From NCBI GenBank assembly GCA_024405155.1, contig JAKSPC010000011.1:1-51241 (forward strand): a DNA stretch of 51,241 nucleotides, given 5' to 3'. Numbering within the stretch: the first letter of the stretch is position 1; each line of letters begins with the position of its first letter. Positions 35,700-45,888 of this stretch are shown here, in pieces. Source of the stretch: Lachnospiraceae bacterium (GTDB lineage: Bacteria; Bacillota; Clostridia; Lachnospirales; Lachnospiraceae). The position numbers and the translations under genes are program-made. Below the pieces are notes generated by a model, which saw nothing but the letters and a program-made list of their open reading frames with translations, made no database searches and was not told the DNA's origin.

Positions 35700-37538
35700 T
35701 CAGACCGTTTCTTTTCTGAACTGGGAACGTTTTCTTAAGAGCGGATCCAGGATCTTTTTGCGGATCCTCAGACTCTTCGGCGTAACTTCCATCAGTTCAT
35801 CGGTATCGATGAAATCCATGCACTGTTCCAGCGACATGAGCCTCGGCGGCGTAAGACGCAGCGCTTCATCGGAGCTGGACGACCGGGTATTGGTCAGCTT
35901 CTTCGTCTTGCAGACATTCACTTCCACGTCTTCGGTCTTCGGACTCATACCGATGACCATACCCTCATATACGGGGGTGCCGGGGGTGATAAACAGAAGT
36001 CCTCTCTCCTGGGCATTGAACAGACCATAGGTGACCGCTTCGCCGGGATGAGTGGCGATGATGGATCCCGTGGGACGATAGGAAAGATCGCCCTTGTAGG
36101 GGCCGTAGCCGTCAAAAAGCGTATTCATGATGCCGTTTCCCTTGGTGTCTGTCATGAAGTCATTGCGGTAGCCGATCAGTCCCCGGGAAGGCATGGAAAA
36201 CTCCAGACGTGTCGTGGCATCACTGATGGGTGTCATGGAGTTGAGTTCTCCCTTTCTCTGGGTCAGTTTCTGAATGACAACGCCGGTATAGTCGTTGGGT
36301 ACGTCCACGTAGACCAGCTCCATGGGCTCCAGAAGCTTTCCGTTCTCATCACGCTTATAAAGTACTTCCGCCTTGGATACGGCAAATTCATATCCCTCAC
36401 GGCGCATGTTTTCGATCAGCACGGAAAGATGCAGTTCACCTCTGCCGGATACTTTGAAGCAGTCCGCCTGATCCGTTTCCTCCACACGCAGAGAAACGTC
36501 TGTGTTCAGCTCGCGGAACAGTCTGTCGCGGATGTGACGGGAAGTGACGTACTTTCCTTCCTTGCCTGCCAGCGGAGAATCATTGACCATGAAATACATG
36601 GCAATGGTAGGATCGGAGATCTTCTGGAACGGAATGGGTTCCACCTTTGCAGGATCACATATGGTATCGCCGATATGGATCTCCGGGATTCCGGAAATGG
36701 AAACGATGGATCCGATGCCGGCTTCTTCCACTTCCACTCTGGCCAGACCGTCAAACTCATAAAGCTTGGAGATCTTGGTACGGATCATTTTGTCGGGATC
36801 GTGGTGGTTGCAGAGGATCACCTGCTGGTTCACTCTGATCTTTCCGTTGGAGATCTTTCCCACTCCGATACGTCCCACATATTCATTGTAATCAATGGTG
36901 GAGACCAGCATCTGCAGCGGCTCGTCGGGATCTCCCTCGGGTGCGGGGATCCGGTCTATGATGGTATCCAGCAGAGGTTTCATGTCCGTACCGATCTTAC
37001 CGGGCTCATAGCTTGCCCAACCGCTTCTTGCGGAGGCGAAAACGAAGGGGCAGTCGATCTGCTCGTCCGATGCTCCCAGATCCATGAGAAGTTCCAGCAC
37101 TTCATCCACCACGGCCTCCGGTCTTGCTTCCGGCCTGTCGATCTTATTGACGCATACCACAACGGGAAGCGAAAGATCCATTGCCTTTCCCAGTACGAAC
37201 CTGGTCTGCGGCATGGGTCCTTCAAAAGCGTCTACCAGAAGCACGACGCCGTCTACCATCTTAAGAACACGCTCCACTTCGCCGCCGAAATCCGCGTGAC
37301 CGGGAGTGTCTACGATATTGATCTTATGATCCCGGTAATTGATGGCAGTATTCTTGGAAAGGATGGTAATACCCCTTTCTCTTTCAATGGCATTGGAGTC
37401 CATGACACGCTCCGCCACTTCCTGGTTTTCACGGAAAATACCGCTCTGTCTCAGCAGAGCATCGACCAGTGTGGTCTTACCGTGATCAACGTGGGCAATG
37501 ATTGCTACATTTCTGATGTCTTCTCTTTTCTGTCTCAT
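35700..37538 (-). CDS. typA: Ribosome-associated GTPase TypA/BipA
   Basis: Translational GTPase related to EF-G, important for ribosome assembly and stress growth. 612 residues. G1 AHVDHGKTTLVDALL, the switch region with RERGITILSKN, G3 DTPGHADFGGEVERVLKMVDG, G4 NKIDRP. Domain III and V signatures and the C-terminal domain with MSPKTEDVEVNVCKTKKLTN and the end DPLLRKRSQFRKE are all present. It lies five bases after the TPR gene. Confidence 0.97.
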   Translation of the reverse strand: MRQKREDIRNVAIIAHVDHGKTTLVDALLRQSGIFRENQEVAERVMDSNAIERERGITILSKNTAINYRDHKINIVDTPGHADFGGEVERVLKMVDGVVLLVDAFEGPMPQTRFVLGKAMDLSLPVVVCVNKIDRPEARPEAVVDEVLELLMDLGASDEQIDCPFVFASARSGWASYEPGKIGTDMKPLLDTIIDRIPAPEGDPDEPLQMLVSTIDYNEYVGRIGVGKISNGKIRVNQQVILCNHHDPDKMIRTKISKLYEFDGLARVEVEEAGIGSIVSISGIPEIHIGDTICDPAKVEPIPFQKISDPTIAMYFMVNDSPLAGKEGKYVTSRHIRDRLFRELNTDVSLRVEETDQADCFKVSGRGELHLSVLIENMRREGYEFAVSKAEVLYKRDENGKLLEPMELVYVDVPNDYTGVVIQKLTQRKGELNSMTPISDATTRLEFSMPSRGLIGYRNDFMTDTKGNGIMNTLFDGYGPYKGDLSYRPTGSIIATHPGEAVTYGLFNAQERGLLFITPGTPVYEGMVIGMSPKTEDVEVNVCKTKKLTNTRSSSSDEALRLTPPRLMSLEQCMDFIDTDELMEVTPKSLRIRKKILDPLLRKRSQFRKETV

Positions 37539-37543
37539 ATCCT

Positions 37544-38854
37544 TTAATATCCCCTTGCCTGAACCGCTCTTTCGGCATATTTGCTTTCAGGGTGTTCACC
37601 GATTATCTTATCATATATCGCATTCGCTTCCGATATCCTGTCTTCCGACTGCAGCAGCCTTCCTTTCAGATACATGCATTCCGGATCGTCCGGATCGATC
37701 TTCAGCGCCAGGTCATAGTATTCCTCGGCCAGTGATTTGTTTCCGCCGTTCCAGTTTGCCGTTCCCGTCTCAACGATCTTGTCATATCCGTCGTTGTACA
37801 TCAGGTTGTCCACATCTTTCAGCATGGACAGAAGCGGTTCCGCTTTCAGGATCTCCAGTTCTCTGTTGATGGTCAGGAAGCTCTCTCCCGCTTCCCTGTA
37901 ATTCCCCTTCTGATAGTTTTCAGTAATGAGCGTAAGCTTGGAATACATGGAAGAAAACGCCTGATTTTCCTCTTCAAAGCTTACCAGTCTCTCTTTTGCG
38001 ATCCTGTGCTCTTCGGAAAGAGTCTCATATTTTCCAAGGAGCGTCTCATAATCCGCATTGACCGAGGAAAGCTGTCTGTTGTTTTCCACGATCTTTTTAT
38101 TTGCCTCATTCACGTACCGTTTCCGGATGCCCGGAAGGAACAGCACGTAAAAAGCCAGGATCCCCACAGCCACGCCGATGAGCAGGATCAGTGATATCTT
38201 TACCGGAGACACACCGGTCTGACCGCCCGGAACGATCACATCATCATCCTCCATCTGACGGTGGGAAAAAGCTTTGTTCAGCTTATTCTGTTCCACCTCG
38301 TTCCTTCCGGTGATCTTTTTCACGTCATCCATCAGAAGGACTGCCATGGGATTGTTGCGGTCAACTCTCAGCACTTCCAGAAGCGCTCTGCCTGCCTTCC
38401 TGTAATCTTGCTTGTGCATGTAAAGGATGGCAAGAAGCAGCTGTGCCTTCAGATAGTGCGGCTTTTCCGTCACCAGATGCTGAAGCTGGATGATGGCAAA
38501 ATCTTCCCCGTGATTCTGTGCCGTCTGCAATGCCTGGTTGAATTTCCGGATGGCGGCGGAATCTTTTTCCAGCTGCATGGGATTCCTCTGCACTTCTCCC
38601 AGATATCTGTCTGCAAGGTTGTTCTCCGGCTCAAAATTCACGCTGATGACCCACTGACAGAGGGCATCCGCCGTTTCTCCGGTTTCATAGAAGATCAGCC
38701 CCAGAAGATTTCTGGCGTCGGTACAGTTTTTGTCAAATCTCAGCGCACGCTTAAGAAACCCGGCCGCTCCCGAAAGATCGCCAAGCTGCGCTCTTTCCAG
38801 ACCGAGATTGTAGTAGGAATTTGCGATTCTCCGGAACTTAGTATCGCTTCTCAC
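37544..38854 (-). CDS. TPR membrane protein with internal transmembrane segment
   Basis: Scaffold-like protein, 436 residues, GTG start at 38854. The N-terminal half (1-185) has TPR-like units: YYNLGLERAQLGDLSGAAGFLKRALRFD, ARNLLGLIFYETGETADAL and LLLAILYMHKQDYRKAGRALLEVLRVD. A single membrane helix ISLILLIGVAVGILAFYVLFL lies at about 222-242. A coiled coil follows (NKKIVENNRQLSSVNADYETLLGKYETLSEEHRIAKERL), then more TPR-like repeats (SLAEEYYDLALKIDPDDPEC, EANAIYDKIIGEHPESKYA). The two repeat blocks thus lie on opposite sides of the membrane. It overlaps a 50-residue gene upstream by 17 bases. Partner unknown. Confidence 0.85.
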   Translation of the reverse strand: MRSDTKFRRIANSYYNLGLERAQLGDLSGAAGFLKRALRFDKNCTDARNLLGLIFYETGETADALCQWVISVNFEPENNLADRYLGEVQRNPMQLEKDSAAIRKFNQALQTAQNHGEDFAIIQLQHLVTEKPHYLKAQLLLAILYMHKQDYRKAGRALLEVLRVDRNNPMAVLLMDDVKKITGRNEVEQNKLNKAFSHRQMEDDDVIVPGGQTGVSPVKISLILLIGVAVGILAFYVLFLPGIRKRYVNEANKKIVENNRQLSSVNADYETLLGKYETLSEEHRIAKERLVSFEEENQAFSSMYSKLTLITENYQKGNYREAGESFLTINRELEILKAEPLLSMLKDVDNLMYNDGYDKIVETGTANWNGGNKSLAEEYYDLALKIDPDDPECMYLKGRLLQSEDRISEANAIYDKIIGEHPESKYAERAVQARGY

Positions 38855-38990
38855 CCGCTGCTGCCTTCTGTGCGTACTGCATCACCAGATCATTCATGTC
38901 CGTAAGGTCCATGCCGGCGATCATGGCTTCGATATCATCGGTATCATGCGACGGTTTAAAGTTTTTCAGTTCGTCCTGTAAATCGATCAT
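38838..38990 (-). CDS. 50-residue acidic small protein at operon head
   Basis: Begins MIDLQDELKNFKPSHDTDDI and ends QKAAAGEKRY. ATG at 38990, weak GGGG-type ribosome site. No membrane segment; predicted amphipathic helices with an acidic N-half (EAMIAGMDLTDMNDLVMQYA). Support for coding: it starts at a sensible distance (26 bases) from a TATAAT box, fills the gap exactly, and its stop overlaps the GTG of the TPR gene by 17 bases, a pattern of translational coupling. Function unknown; it may be a cytosolic partner of the TPR protein. Confidence 0.72.
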   Translation of the reverse strand: MIDLQDELKNFKPSHDTDDIEAMIAGMDLTDMNDLVMQYAQKAAAGEKRY

Positions 38991-39015
38991 GCGATTACCC
39001 CAATTTAACTGATAT

Positions 39016-39044
39016 ATTATACCACAACATTTTATTTATGTATA
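39016..39044 (-). promoter_or_regulatory. Promoter of the 13-gene typA-rpoD-rpsA unit
   Basis: Extended -10 TGGTATAAT (box 39016-39021), with a weak -35 TATACA (39039-39044) 17 bases upstream on the minus strand. It overlaps the 3' end of the yigZ gene. Confidence 0.75.
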
Positions 39045-39689
39045 CAGGATCGGTCTCCCCGCGTCATCTCTGTAGAACAGCACTTCCTGTTTTTCCTCCG
39101 GAAGCACCTTCCCGCCGCTCATTTCCCGGACCTTTTCCGTAAAGGGAAGAAAATCTTTCTCTTCCGTCAGGTAAAAAAGCCGGCAGACTTCCGAATACTC
39201 CTCTTTTTCCGTAAACAGCGACATGCTTTCGGCAAGATACTTCACTCTGTTTGCAAAGGAATAGTCACAGGTAAGGGAAAACCGCATGCCCTCCGTGAGT
39301 GTCCGTATGATACTTGCGGAAAGACCTTCTTTGAGAGAATCACTGTATGCCCGCAAAAGTCCTCCGGTCCCCAGGAGCGTGCCGCCGAAATATCTGGTCA
39401 CAACGGCACACACATCATAAATGTTTTCGTTCTTCAGTATGGAAAGCATTGGCTTTCCTGCCGTCCCGGAAGGTTCTCCGTCATCGGAAAACCGTTCATA
39501 TTCCGTTCCCGGAGCTCCGATCCGCATGACAAAGCAATGGTGGTTGGCATCATGGTATTTATGCCGGATCTCATCCAGGAATGCCTTCGCCTCTTCCTCG
39601 GAATGCACGTTCTTAAGATCACACAGAAAGTGTGATTTCTTTACTTCTACATCTGAGGTCCCGGAAAAGGCGATGATCCTGTACTCCAT
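39036..39689 (-). CDS. yigZ: YigZ/IMPACT family protein
   Basis: 217 residues from ATG 39689, one base after the preceding stop. The N-terminal IMPACT domain contains KKSHFLCDLKNVHSEEEAKAFLDEI, RFSDDGEPSGTAGKPML and VVTRYFGGTLLGTGGLLRAYSDS, all family signatures. The C-terminal domain is EF-G domain V-like (DUF1949). The family is conserved but its bacterial role is not settled; a link to translation or peptide metabolism has been proposed. Last gene of the MATE-ileS unit; no terminator follows. Confidence 0.93.
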   Translation of the reverse strand: MEYRIIAFSGTSDVEVKKSHFLCDLKNVHSEEEAKAFLDEIRHKYHDANHHCFVMRIGAPGTEYERFSDDGEPSGTAGKPMLSILKNENIYDVCAVVTRYFGGTLLGTGGLLRAYSDSLKEGLSASIIRTLTEGMRFSLTCDYSFANRVKYLAESMSLFTEKEEYSEVCRLFYLTEEKDFLPFTEKVREMSGGKVLPEEKQEVLFYRDDAGRPILYT

Positions 39690-39690
39690 G

Positions 39691-40578
39691 TCACTTTCCC
39701 TTTCTGAGAACAGGAAGCAGATCCGGAAGCTGCGTAACAAGGATGGCCGCAAACATGATCACACAGCCAAGGAACTCTCTTCCGGTAACGGAAAGTCCCA
39801 TGAAGATGGCCTCGCCCAAAAGAGAAAACACCGATTCCAGGCTCATGATGAGCGACGCAATGGCCGGCTCCACGCCTTCCTGTCCCACGATCTGCAGCGT
39901 ATATGCAGCGCCTGTAGAAAGCAGTCCCACATAAAGAAGCGGCAAAAGCCCTTCTTTCACCATGGAAAGCGTAAGCGTTTCTCCGGAAAAGAGCCAGCAT
40001 ATTCCGGAGACTGCCGCCGCCGTAAGGAACTGGATCGCTGCCATCTTTACGGCATCTGCCTTTACGATGAAGTGGTCGATCACAAGGATGTGCACCGCAA
40101 AGAAAACGGCGCACAGGATGCACAGGAGATCTCCCCGGCTGACGGTCAGATTTTCCCCTTTGGGGATGCAGATCAGCCAGAGCCCGGCAACGCCCAGGAT
40201 CACAGCGATCCACGTTGTCTTATCCGTCTTCTTTTTCAGGAAGAAACCGAACACTGCCACCAGCACCATATAAAAAGCCGTCAGGAATCCGGCCTTTCCG
40301 GGAGTGGTAAGGAGGATCCCCACCTGCTGCAGGGAAGAAGCGACTCCCAGGCAGATCCCGCAAAAGATGCCCCCCAGAAGCGTATTCTTATCAGGTCTCA
40401 GACTGCCGGACAGCTTAAGGATCACCGGCTGCAGTACCAGAAAGCCGATCACGTAGCGCAGCGTATTAAAAGAATACGCCCCCATGGCACCGCCGCCGAA
40501 CGACTGTGCCGTGAAGGCAAATCCCCATATAACAGCTGTCAGGAGCAGCAGCAGTAAATGTCTTGTTTTTTTATTCAT
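39691..40578 (-). CDS. EamA/DMT family transporter
   Basis: Inner-membrane exporter-type protein, 295 residues, ten hydrophobic segments in two EamA repeats (the first from LLLLLLTAVIWGFAFTAQSFG, the second from LLCILCAVFFAVHILVIDHF). The end PVLRKGK is cytoplasmic. Substrate unknown; members export amino acids, nucleosides or drugs. Its ATG shares a base with the stop of the CobW-like gene (TGATG). Confidence 0.92.
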   Translation of the reverse strand: MNKKTRHLLLLLLTAVIWGFAFTAQSFGGGAMGAYSFNTLRYVIGFLVLQPVILKLSGSLRPDKNTLLGGIFCGICLGVASSLQQVGILLTTPGKAGFLTAFYMVLVAVFGFFLKKKTDKTTWIAVILGVAGLWLICIPKGENLTVSRGDLLCILCAVFFAVHILVIDHFIVKADAVKMAAIQFLTAAAVSGICWLFSGETLTLSMVKEGLLPLLYVGLLSTGAAYTLQIVGQEGVEPAIASLIMSLESVFSLLGEAIFMGLSVTGREFLGCVIMFAAILVTQLPDLLPVLRKGK

Positions 40579-41534
40579 CAGAATGTTACCGGATCCTTGA
40601 TCTCCTCGCAGGGAGCAATTTCCGTTACCTCAAGATACGGACCTTCCCCCTCATATTCCCTTCGTTCCATGGTACCGAACTTTGCTTTCAGATGTACGAA
40701 AGAACCGTCCTTGAACCTGCGGATATTCTCGTAATGAGCTACGAACCCCAGAAACGTCATGTCGGCGGCACAGCAGGTCATTGCCATTCGGCCCGGAACA
40801 AATTCTCCGGGACCGAAAGACCTGTCCTTCATGACACAGGCCGAAAACTCAACGGTCTTTCCCCGGTAACGCTCCGGATAATCCCTGGCGTCAAAGAACC
40901 AGATCCCGTAATTCTCCGGTTCGATCACAACATTGTCACCGGAAACATCGAAGGGGAGGTCTTCCGCAATAGTATCCAGAGGGATCTCACCGTATTTGTT
41001 TTCCATGACAATATCCGCGCCCTGCATGAGCATGGGTCGAAGCTGCCGTTTCCATCCCTGCAGTACTTCTTCCGCCACGTTGTCGCACCGGTTGATGATC
41101 ACCAGTTCTGTATAGCGCAGCATGGGTCCCATCATGGCTTTCATGTTGTTTAAGTACATGTCCAGCATGGTCCCGTCAAATACGGTGATCTGCTGATACA
41201 GCACCCAGTCATCGGGGAAGCGGAGTTTTGCAGGATCCCACATGCCGTTGTACTCAATGACGATCCGTTCTGCTTTGGCTTCCTTTGTCAGCTTATCCAG
41301 AGTCTCCTTCGAAAGAAGCGCCTCATCGGTGATCTGGCGTTTTATGATGTGCTCCTTTTTCAGGATCTTCTCATCGTATGCCACTTCACCGTCTTCGCAC
41401 ACCAGCAGCAAAGTATTTTCATCAATGTGAAAATACTCTTCGCTGATGGTAAAGTTAATGAAAGACGTCTTTCCTCCGTCCAGAAATCCGTTGATCAGAA
41501 ATACCGGTTTCTCGTTGTCTTCTAACTGGCCCAT
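40578..41534 (-). CDS. CobW-like GTPase fused to a YcgQ/DUF1980-type C-terminal domain
   Basis: 318 residues from ATG 41534 (AAGGAA six bases upstream). Residues 10-200 are a divergent COG0523/G3E GTPase: P-loop GFLDGGKT (16-23), IEYNGMWDP (where relatives have ETSGL-DP) and INRCD (148-151) as the guanine-specificity motif. The CxCC metal-binding motif of CobW proteins is absent. Residues 220-318 resemble the C-terminal domain of the YcgQ/UPF0703 (TIGR03943) family: YRGKTVEFSACVMKD, EFVPGRMAMTCCAAD (Cys-Cys 254-255), then EGPYLEVTEIAP. YcgQ proteins are thought to accompany a YcgR permease in metal handling. The fusion and the adjacent His/Asp-rich GTPase suggest a metal chaperone pair; this is inference. 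Confidence 0.78.
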   Translation of the reverse strand: MGQLEDNEKPVFLINGFLDGGKTSFINFTISEEYFHIDENTLLLVCEDGEVAYDEKILKKEHIIKRQITDEALLSKETLDKLTKEAKAERIVIEYNGMWDPAKLRFPDDWVLYQQITVFDGTMLDMYLNNMKAMMGPMLRYTELVIINRCDNVAEEVLQGWKRQLRPMLMQGADIVMENKYGEIPLDTIAEDLPFDVSGDNVVIEPENYGIWFFDARDYPERYRGKTVEFSACVMKDRSFGPGEFVPGRMAMTCCAADMTFLGFVAHYENIRRFKDGSFVHLKAKFGTMERREYEGEGPYLEVTEIAPCEEIKDPVTF

Positions 41535-41544
41535 ATCGTTTTCC

Positions 41545-42687
<1,143 letters not shown>

Positions 42688-42699
42688 GATGTCCTCCTG

Positions 42700-45600
42700 T
42701 CAGATCTTTTCCACGCCGAGTTTCACGGTCTCACCGTTAATATCCCACTCTTTCACGTACCCTGCCGGTGCCTTCTTTTCGATGCTTTCCGCCATGCAGT
42801 CATGGCAGATATCCTTTCCGAATTCAGCAACCACCTTTTCGATCACGTCGCTTCCCTCGTAAGTGATACGGATCTTATCCATTACCTCGAATCCGGCTTC
42901 CTTACGCATGGTCTGGACCTTGGAAACGATCTCTCTCATGAAGCCTTCCGCCACCAGTTCCGGTGTCAGGTTGGTATCAAGTACTACTGTGGTCCGGGCA
43001 TCTTCTTCCGTTACAAAACCGTCTGCCTTCGCCACGTCGATCAGAAGATCTTCTTCAGTAAGCTCGATCTGTGCGCCGTCAGGTGCCGTGAAGGTGAGCT
43101 TTCCGGTGTCTTTCAGTTCCTCCATGGCCTTCTTTCCGTCGATCTCGGAAAGCGTCTGACGGATGAATCCCAGATTCTTGCCGTACTTGGGTCCCACGGT
43201 CTTAAGCTGGGGCTTGAAGGTATAAGTGGCAAAATCACTGACGTCATCACGGAACTCCACTTCTTTCAGGTTCAGCTCATCGCGGATGATATCCAGACAG
43301 AACTCCGGGAGCTCATATTCGGTCTTTACGAACATTCTGGAAATAGGCTGTCTGTTCTTTAATCCGGAAGTGTTTCTGGCAGCTCTTCCCAGGATCACGA
43401 TGTTCAGTACCTCATCCATGTTCTTCTCCAGCGCTGCGTTGATCTTTGACTCGTCTGCCGCGGGGAAGCTGCACAGATGTACGGATTCCGGTGCGGTCTT
43501 ATCCACGCTCCTTACCATGTTCTGGTAGATGGCGTCTGCCATGAAAGGAATGAACGGTGCTGCACAGAGAATGGTGTTTTTGAGGCAGGTAAACAGCGTC
43601 ATGTAGGCGTTCACCTTGTCCTGCTCCATTCCCTTTGCCCAGAAACGCTCACGGCATCTTCTGACGTACCAGTTGGACAGTTCGTCCACGAAAGACTCCA
43701 GCGCCGCGCAGGATTCCGGGATCCGGTAATTGGCCATATTCACGTCGACTGTCCTGATCATGGTATTCATCCGGGACAGGATCCACTTGTCCATCACATC
43801 AAGCTTTTCGTAATCCAGCTCGTGTTTCGTAGGATCGAAGGAGTCGATGTTGGCATAAAGAATATAGAACGCATAGGTATTCCACAGCGTGCCCAGGAAC
43901 TTTCTCTGTCCTTCGGTAACAGCTTTTCCGTAGAAGCGGTTGGGAAGCCAGGGGGCGGAGTTCGTATAGAAATACCAGCGGATGGCATCGGCACCATAGG
44001 TATCCAGCGCCTCTACGGGATCCACGGCATTTCCTTTTGATTTGCTCATCTTCTGACCGTTTTCATCCTGTACGTGTCCCAGAACGATAACGTTCTCAAA
44101 GGGAGCCTTGTTGAAAAGAAGGGTCGACTCGGCAAGAAGGGAATAGAACCATCCTCTTGTCTGATCCACAGCCTCGGAAATGAACTGTGCCGGGAATTCC
44201 CTGTGGAACAGTTCCTGATTTTCAAAGGGATAATGGTGCTGTGCAAAAGGCATGGCGCCGGAATCGAACCAGCAGTCGATCACTTCCGGTACTCTGTGCA
44301 TCATCTTTCCGCACTGGGGACAGGTGACTTCCACCATGTCGATATAGGGGCGGTGCAGTTCCACATCATCGCCGTTGGTACCCTTACCCGTCTTTTTGAG
44401 CTCCGCTACCACATCTTTGTAATTGGGGCTCTTCTTTCTAAGTTCCTCTCTGGAACCGATGCATTCGCGGCAGCCGCACTCGCACTCCCATACGGGAAGC
44501 GGCGTGCCCCAGTAACGGTTTCTGGAAAGTGCCCAGTCCTGCACGTTCTCCAGCCAGTCGCCGAAGCGGCCCTTTCCGATGGATTCCGGGATCCAGTTGA
44601 TGGTGTTGTTGTTCTTAATGAGATCATCTCTCACCGCGGTCATCCTGATGTACCAGGATTCTCTTGCATAGTAGATCAGCGGCGTATTGCATCTCCAGCA
44701 GTGGGGATAGCTGTGCTCGAACATGGGGGCGTCAAAGAGAAGCCCTCTCTTGTCGAGATCGGCAAGGACCATGGGATCCGCTTTCTTTACGAAAACGCCT
44801 TCCCATCTGTCGTCTCCGGTCATGTTTCCTTTTTCGTCGACCAGCTGTACGAACGGAAGATCGTACTTTCTTCCCACCTTGGCATCGTCTTCACCGAATG
44901 CCGGAGCAATATGAACGATACCGGTACCGTCTGTCATGGTAACGTAGGTATCGCAGAGCACATAATGAGCCTTCTTGTGCTGCTTTTCGGCCAGTTCCGC
45001 CGCCTTCGGATAAAGAGGCTCGTAAGCCTTTCCCTCCAGATCGGTCCCGAGATAGTTCTCCAGGACCTCGTATCCGTCCTTAAAGTGAACGTCGCAGAGG
45101 CTTTCGGCAAGATAATAGACCAGACCGTCTTTTGCGGCTTTGATCTTCACGTAGGTCTCACCGGGGTTTACGCAGAGCGCCACATTGGAAGGAAGTGTCC
45201 AGGGTGTGGTGGTCCATGCCAGAAGATAAGCATCCTCTCCCTTTACCTTGAAGCGTACGATGGCGGAACGTTCCTTTACGTCCTTATATCCCTGAGCCAC
45301 TTCGTGTGAGGAAAGGGGGGTGCCGCAGCGGGGGCAGTAAGGAACGATCTTGAACCCCTTGTAAAGAAGATCCTTGTTCCAGATCTCCTTGAGGGCCCAC
45401 CATTCGGACTCGATGTAATCATCGTAATAAGTAACATAGGGCTTCTCCATGTCGGCCCAGAAACCTACCTGGAAGGAGAAGTCCTCCCACATCCCCTTAT
45501 ATTTCCATACGTTCTCCTTGCACAGCTCAATAAACGGTGCAATGCCGTAATCTTCTATCTGATCCTTGCCGTTGATGCCGATCTGCTTCTCGATCTCCAG

Positions 45601-45885
45601 TTCCACGGGAAGACCGTGGGTATCCCAACCGGCTTTTCTGGGAACCATTTTCCCCTTCATGGTCTGGTATCTGGGCACCATGTCCTTGATGCACCGGGTC
45701 AGCACATGGCCGATGTGGGGTTTTCCGTTCGCCGTGGGCGGTCCGTCATAGAATACATACGAAGGATCCCCTTCATGTTCCTTAATGGACTTCATGAAGA
45801 TGTCATTGTCCTTCCAGAACTTCTCGACTTCCTTCTCCCTTCCCACAAAGTCCATGGATGTGTCTACTTTTTTGTACATTGCCAT
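42700..45885 (-). CDS. ileS: Isoleucyl-tRNA synthetase, long type-2-like form
   Basis: Charges tRNA-Ile. 1061 residues from ATG 45885, chosen for AGGAGG ten bases upstream. The start MAMYKKVDTSMDFVGREKEV, the HIGH motif in GKPHIGHVLTR, the KAGWDTHGLPVELEIEKQIG block, the editing domain (LLAWTTTPWTLPSN, GTGIVHIAPAFGEDD) and KMSKSKGNAVDP are all present. Zinc-type Cys clusters include CPRCGTPLSS, CWRCNTPL and CECGCREC. Length and blocks match the eukaryote-like type 2 IleRS, a class often less sensitive to mupirocin. No T-box element (AGGGTGGTACCGCG-like) is seen upstream. Confidence 0.95.
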   Translation of the reverse strand: MAMYKKVDTSMDFVGREKEVEKFWKDNDIFMKSIKEHEGDPSYVFYDGPPTANGKPHIGHVLTRCIKDMVPRYQTMKGKMVPRKAGWDTHGLPVELEIEKQIGINGKDQIEDYGIAPFIELCKENVWKYKGMWEDFSFQVGFWADMEKPYVTYYDDYIESEWWALKEIWNKDLLYKGFKIVPYCPRCGTPLSSHEVAQGYKDVKERSAIVRFKVKGEDAYLLAWTTTPWTLPSNVALCVNPGETYVKIKAAKDGLVYYLAESLCDVHFKDGYEVLENYLGTDLEGKAYEPLYPKAAELAEKQHKKAHYVLCDTYVTMTDGTGIVHIAPAFGEDDAKVGRKYDLPFVQLVDEKGNMTGDDRWEGVFVKKADPMVLADLDKRGLLFDAPMFEHSYPHCWRCNTPLIYYARESWYIRMTAVRDDLIKNNNTINWIPESIGKGRFGDWLENVQDWALSRNRYWGTPLPVWECECGCRECIGSREELRKKSPNYKDVVAELKKTGKGTNGDDVELHRPYIDMVEVTCPQCGKMMHRVPEVIDCWFDSGAMPFAQHHYPFENQELFHREFPAQFISEAVDQTRGWFYSLLAESTLLFNKAPFENVIVLGHVQDENGQKMSKSKGNAVDPVEALDTYGADAIRWYFYTNSAPWLPNRFYGKAVTEGQRKFLGTLWNTYAFYILYANIDSFDPTKHELDYEKLDVMDKWILSRMNTMIRTVDVNMANYRIPESCAALESFVDELSNWYVRRCRERFWAKGMEQDKVNAYMTLFTCLKNTILCAAPFIPFMADAIYQNMVRSVDKTAPESVHLCSFPAADESKINAALEKNMDEVLNIVILGRAARNTSGLKNRQPISRMFVKTEYELPEFCLDIIRDELNLKEVEFRDDVSDFATYTFKPQLKTVGPKYGKNLGFIRQTLSEIDGKKAMEELKDTGKLTFTAPDGAQIELTEEDLLIDVAKADGFVTEEDARTTVVLDTNLTPELVAEGFMREIVSKVQTMRKEAGFEVMDKIRITYEGSDVIEKVVAEFGKDICHDCMAESIEKKAPAGYVKEWDINGETVKLGVEKI

Positions 45886-45888
45886 TTT

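Noticed and set aside
36048-37547. 499-residue plus-strand frame opposite typA
   Set aside because: Shadow of typA, which has all GTPase motifs on the minus strand.
39647-40213. 188-residue minus-strand frame inside the EamA gene in another frame
   Set aside because: It lacks any motif and is nested within a clear ten-helix transporter.
39421-40557. 378-residue Lys/Arg/His-rich plus-strand frame opposite the EamA gene
   Set aside because: Composition is what the complement of hydrophobic codons gives; no start signal.
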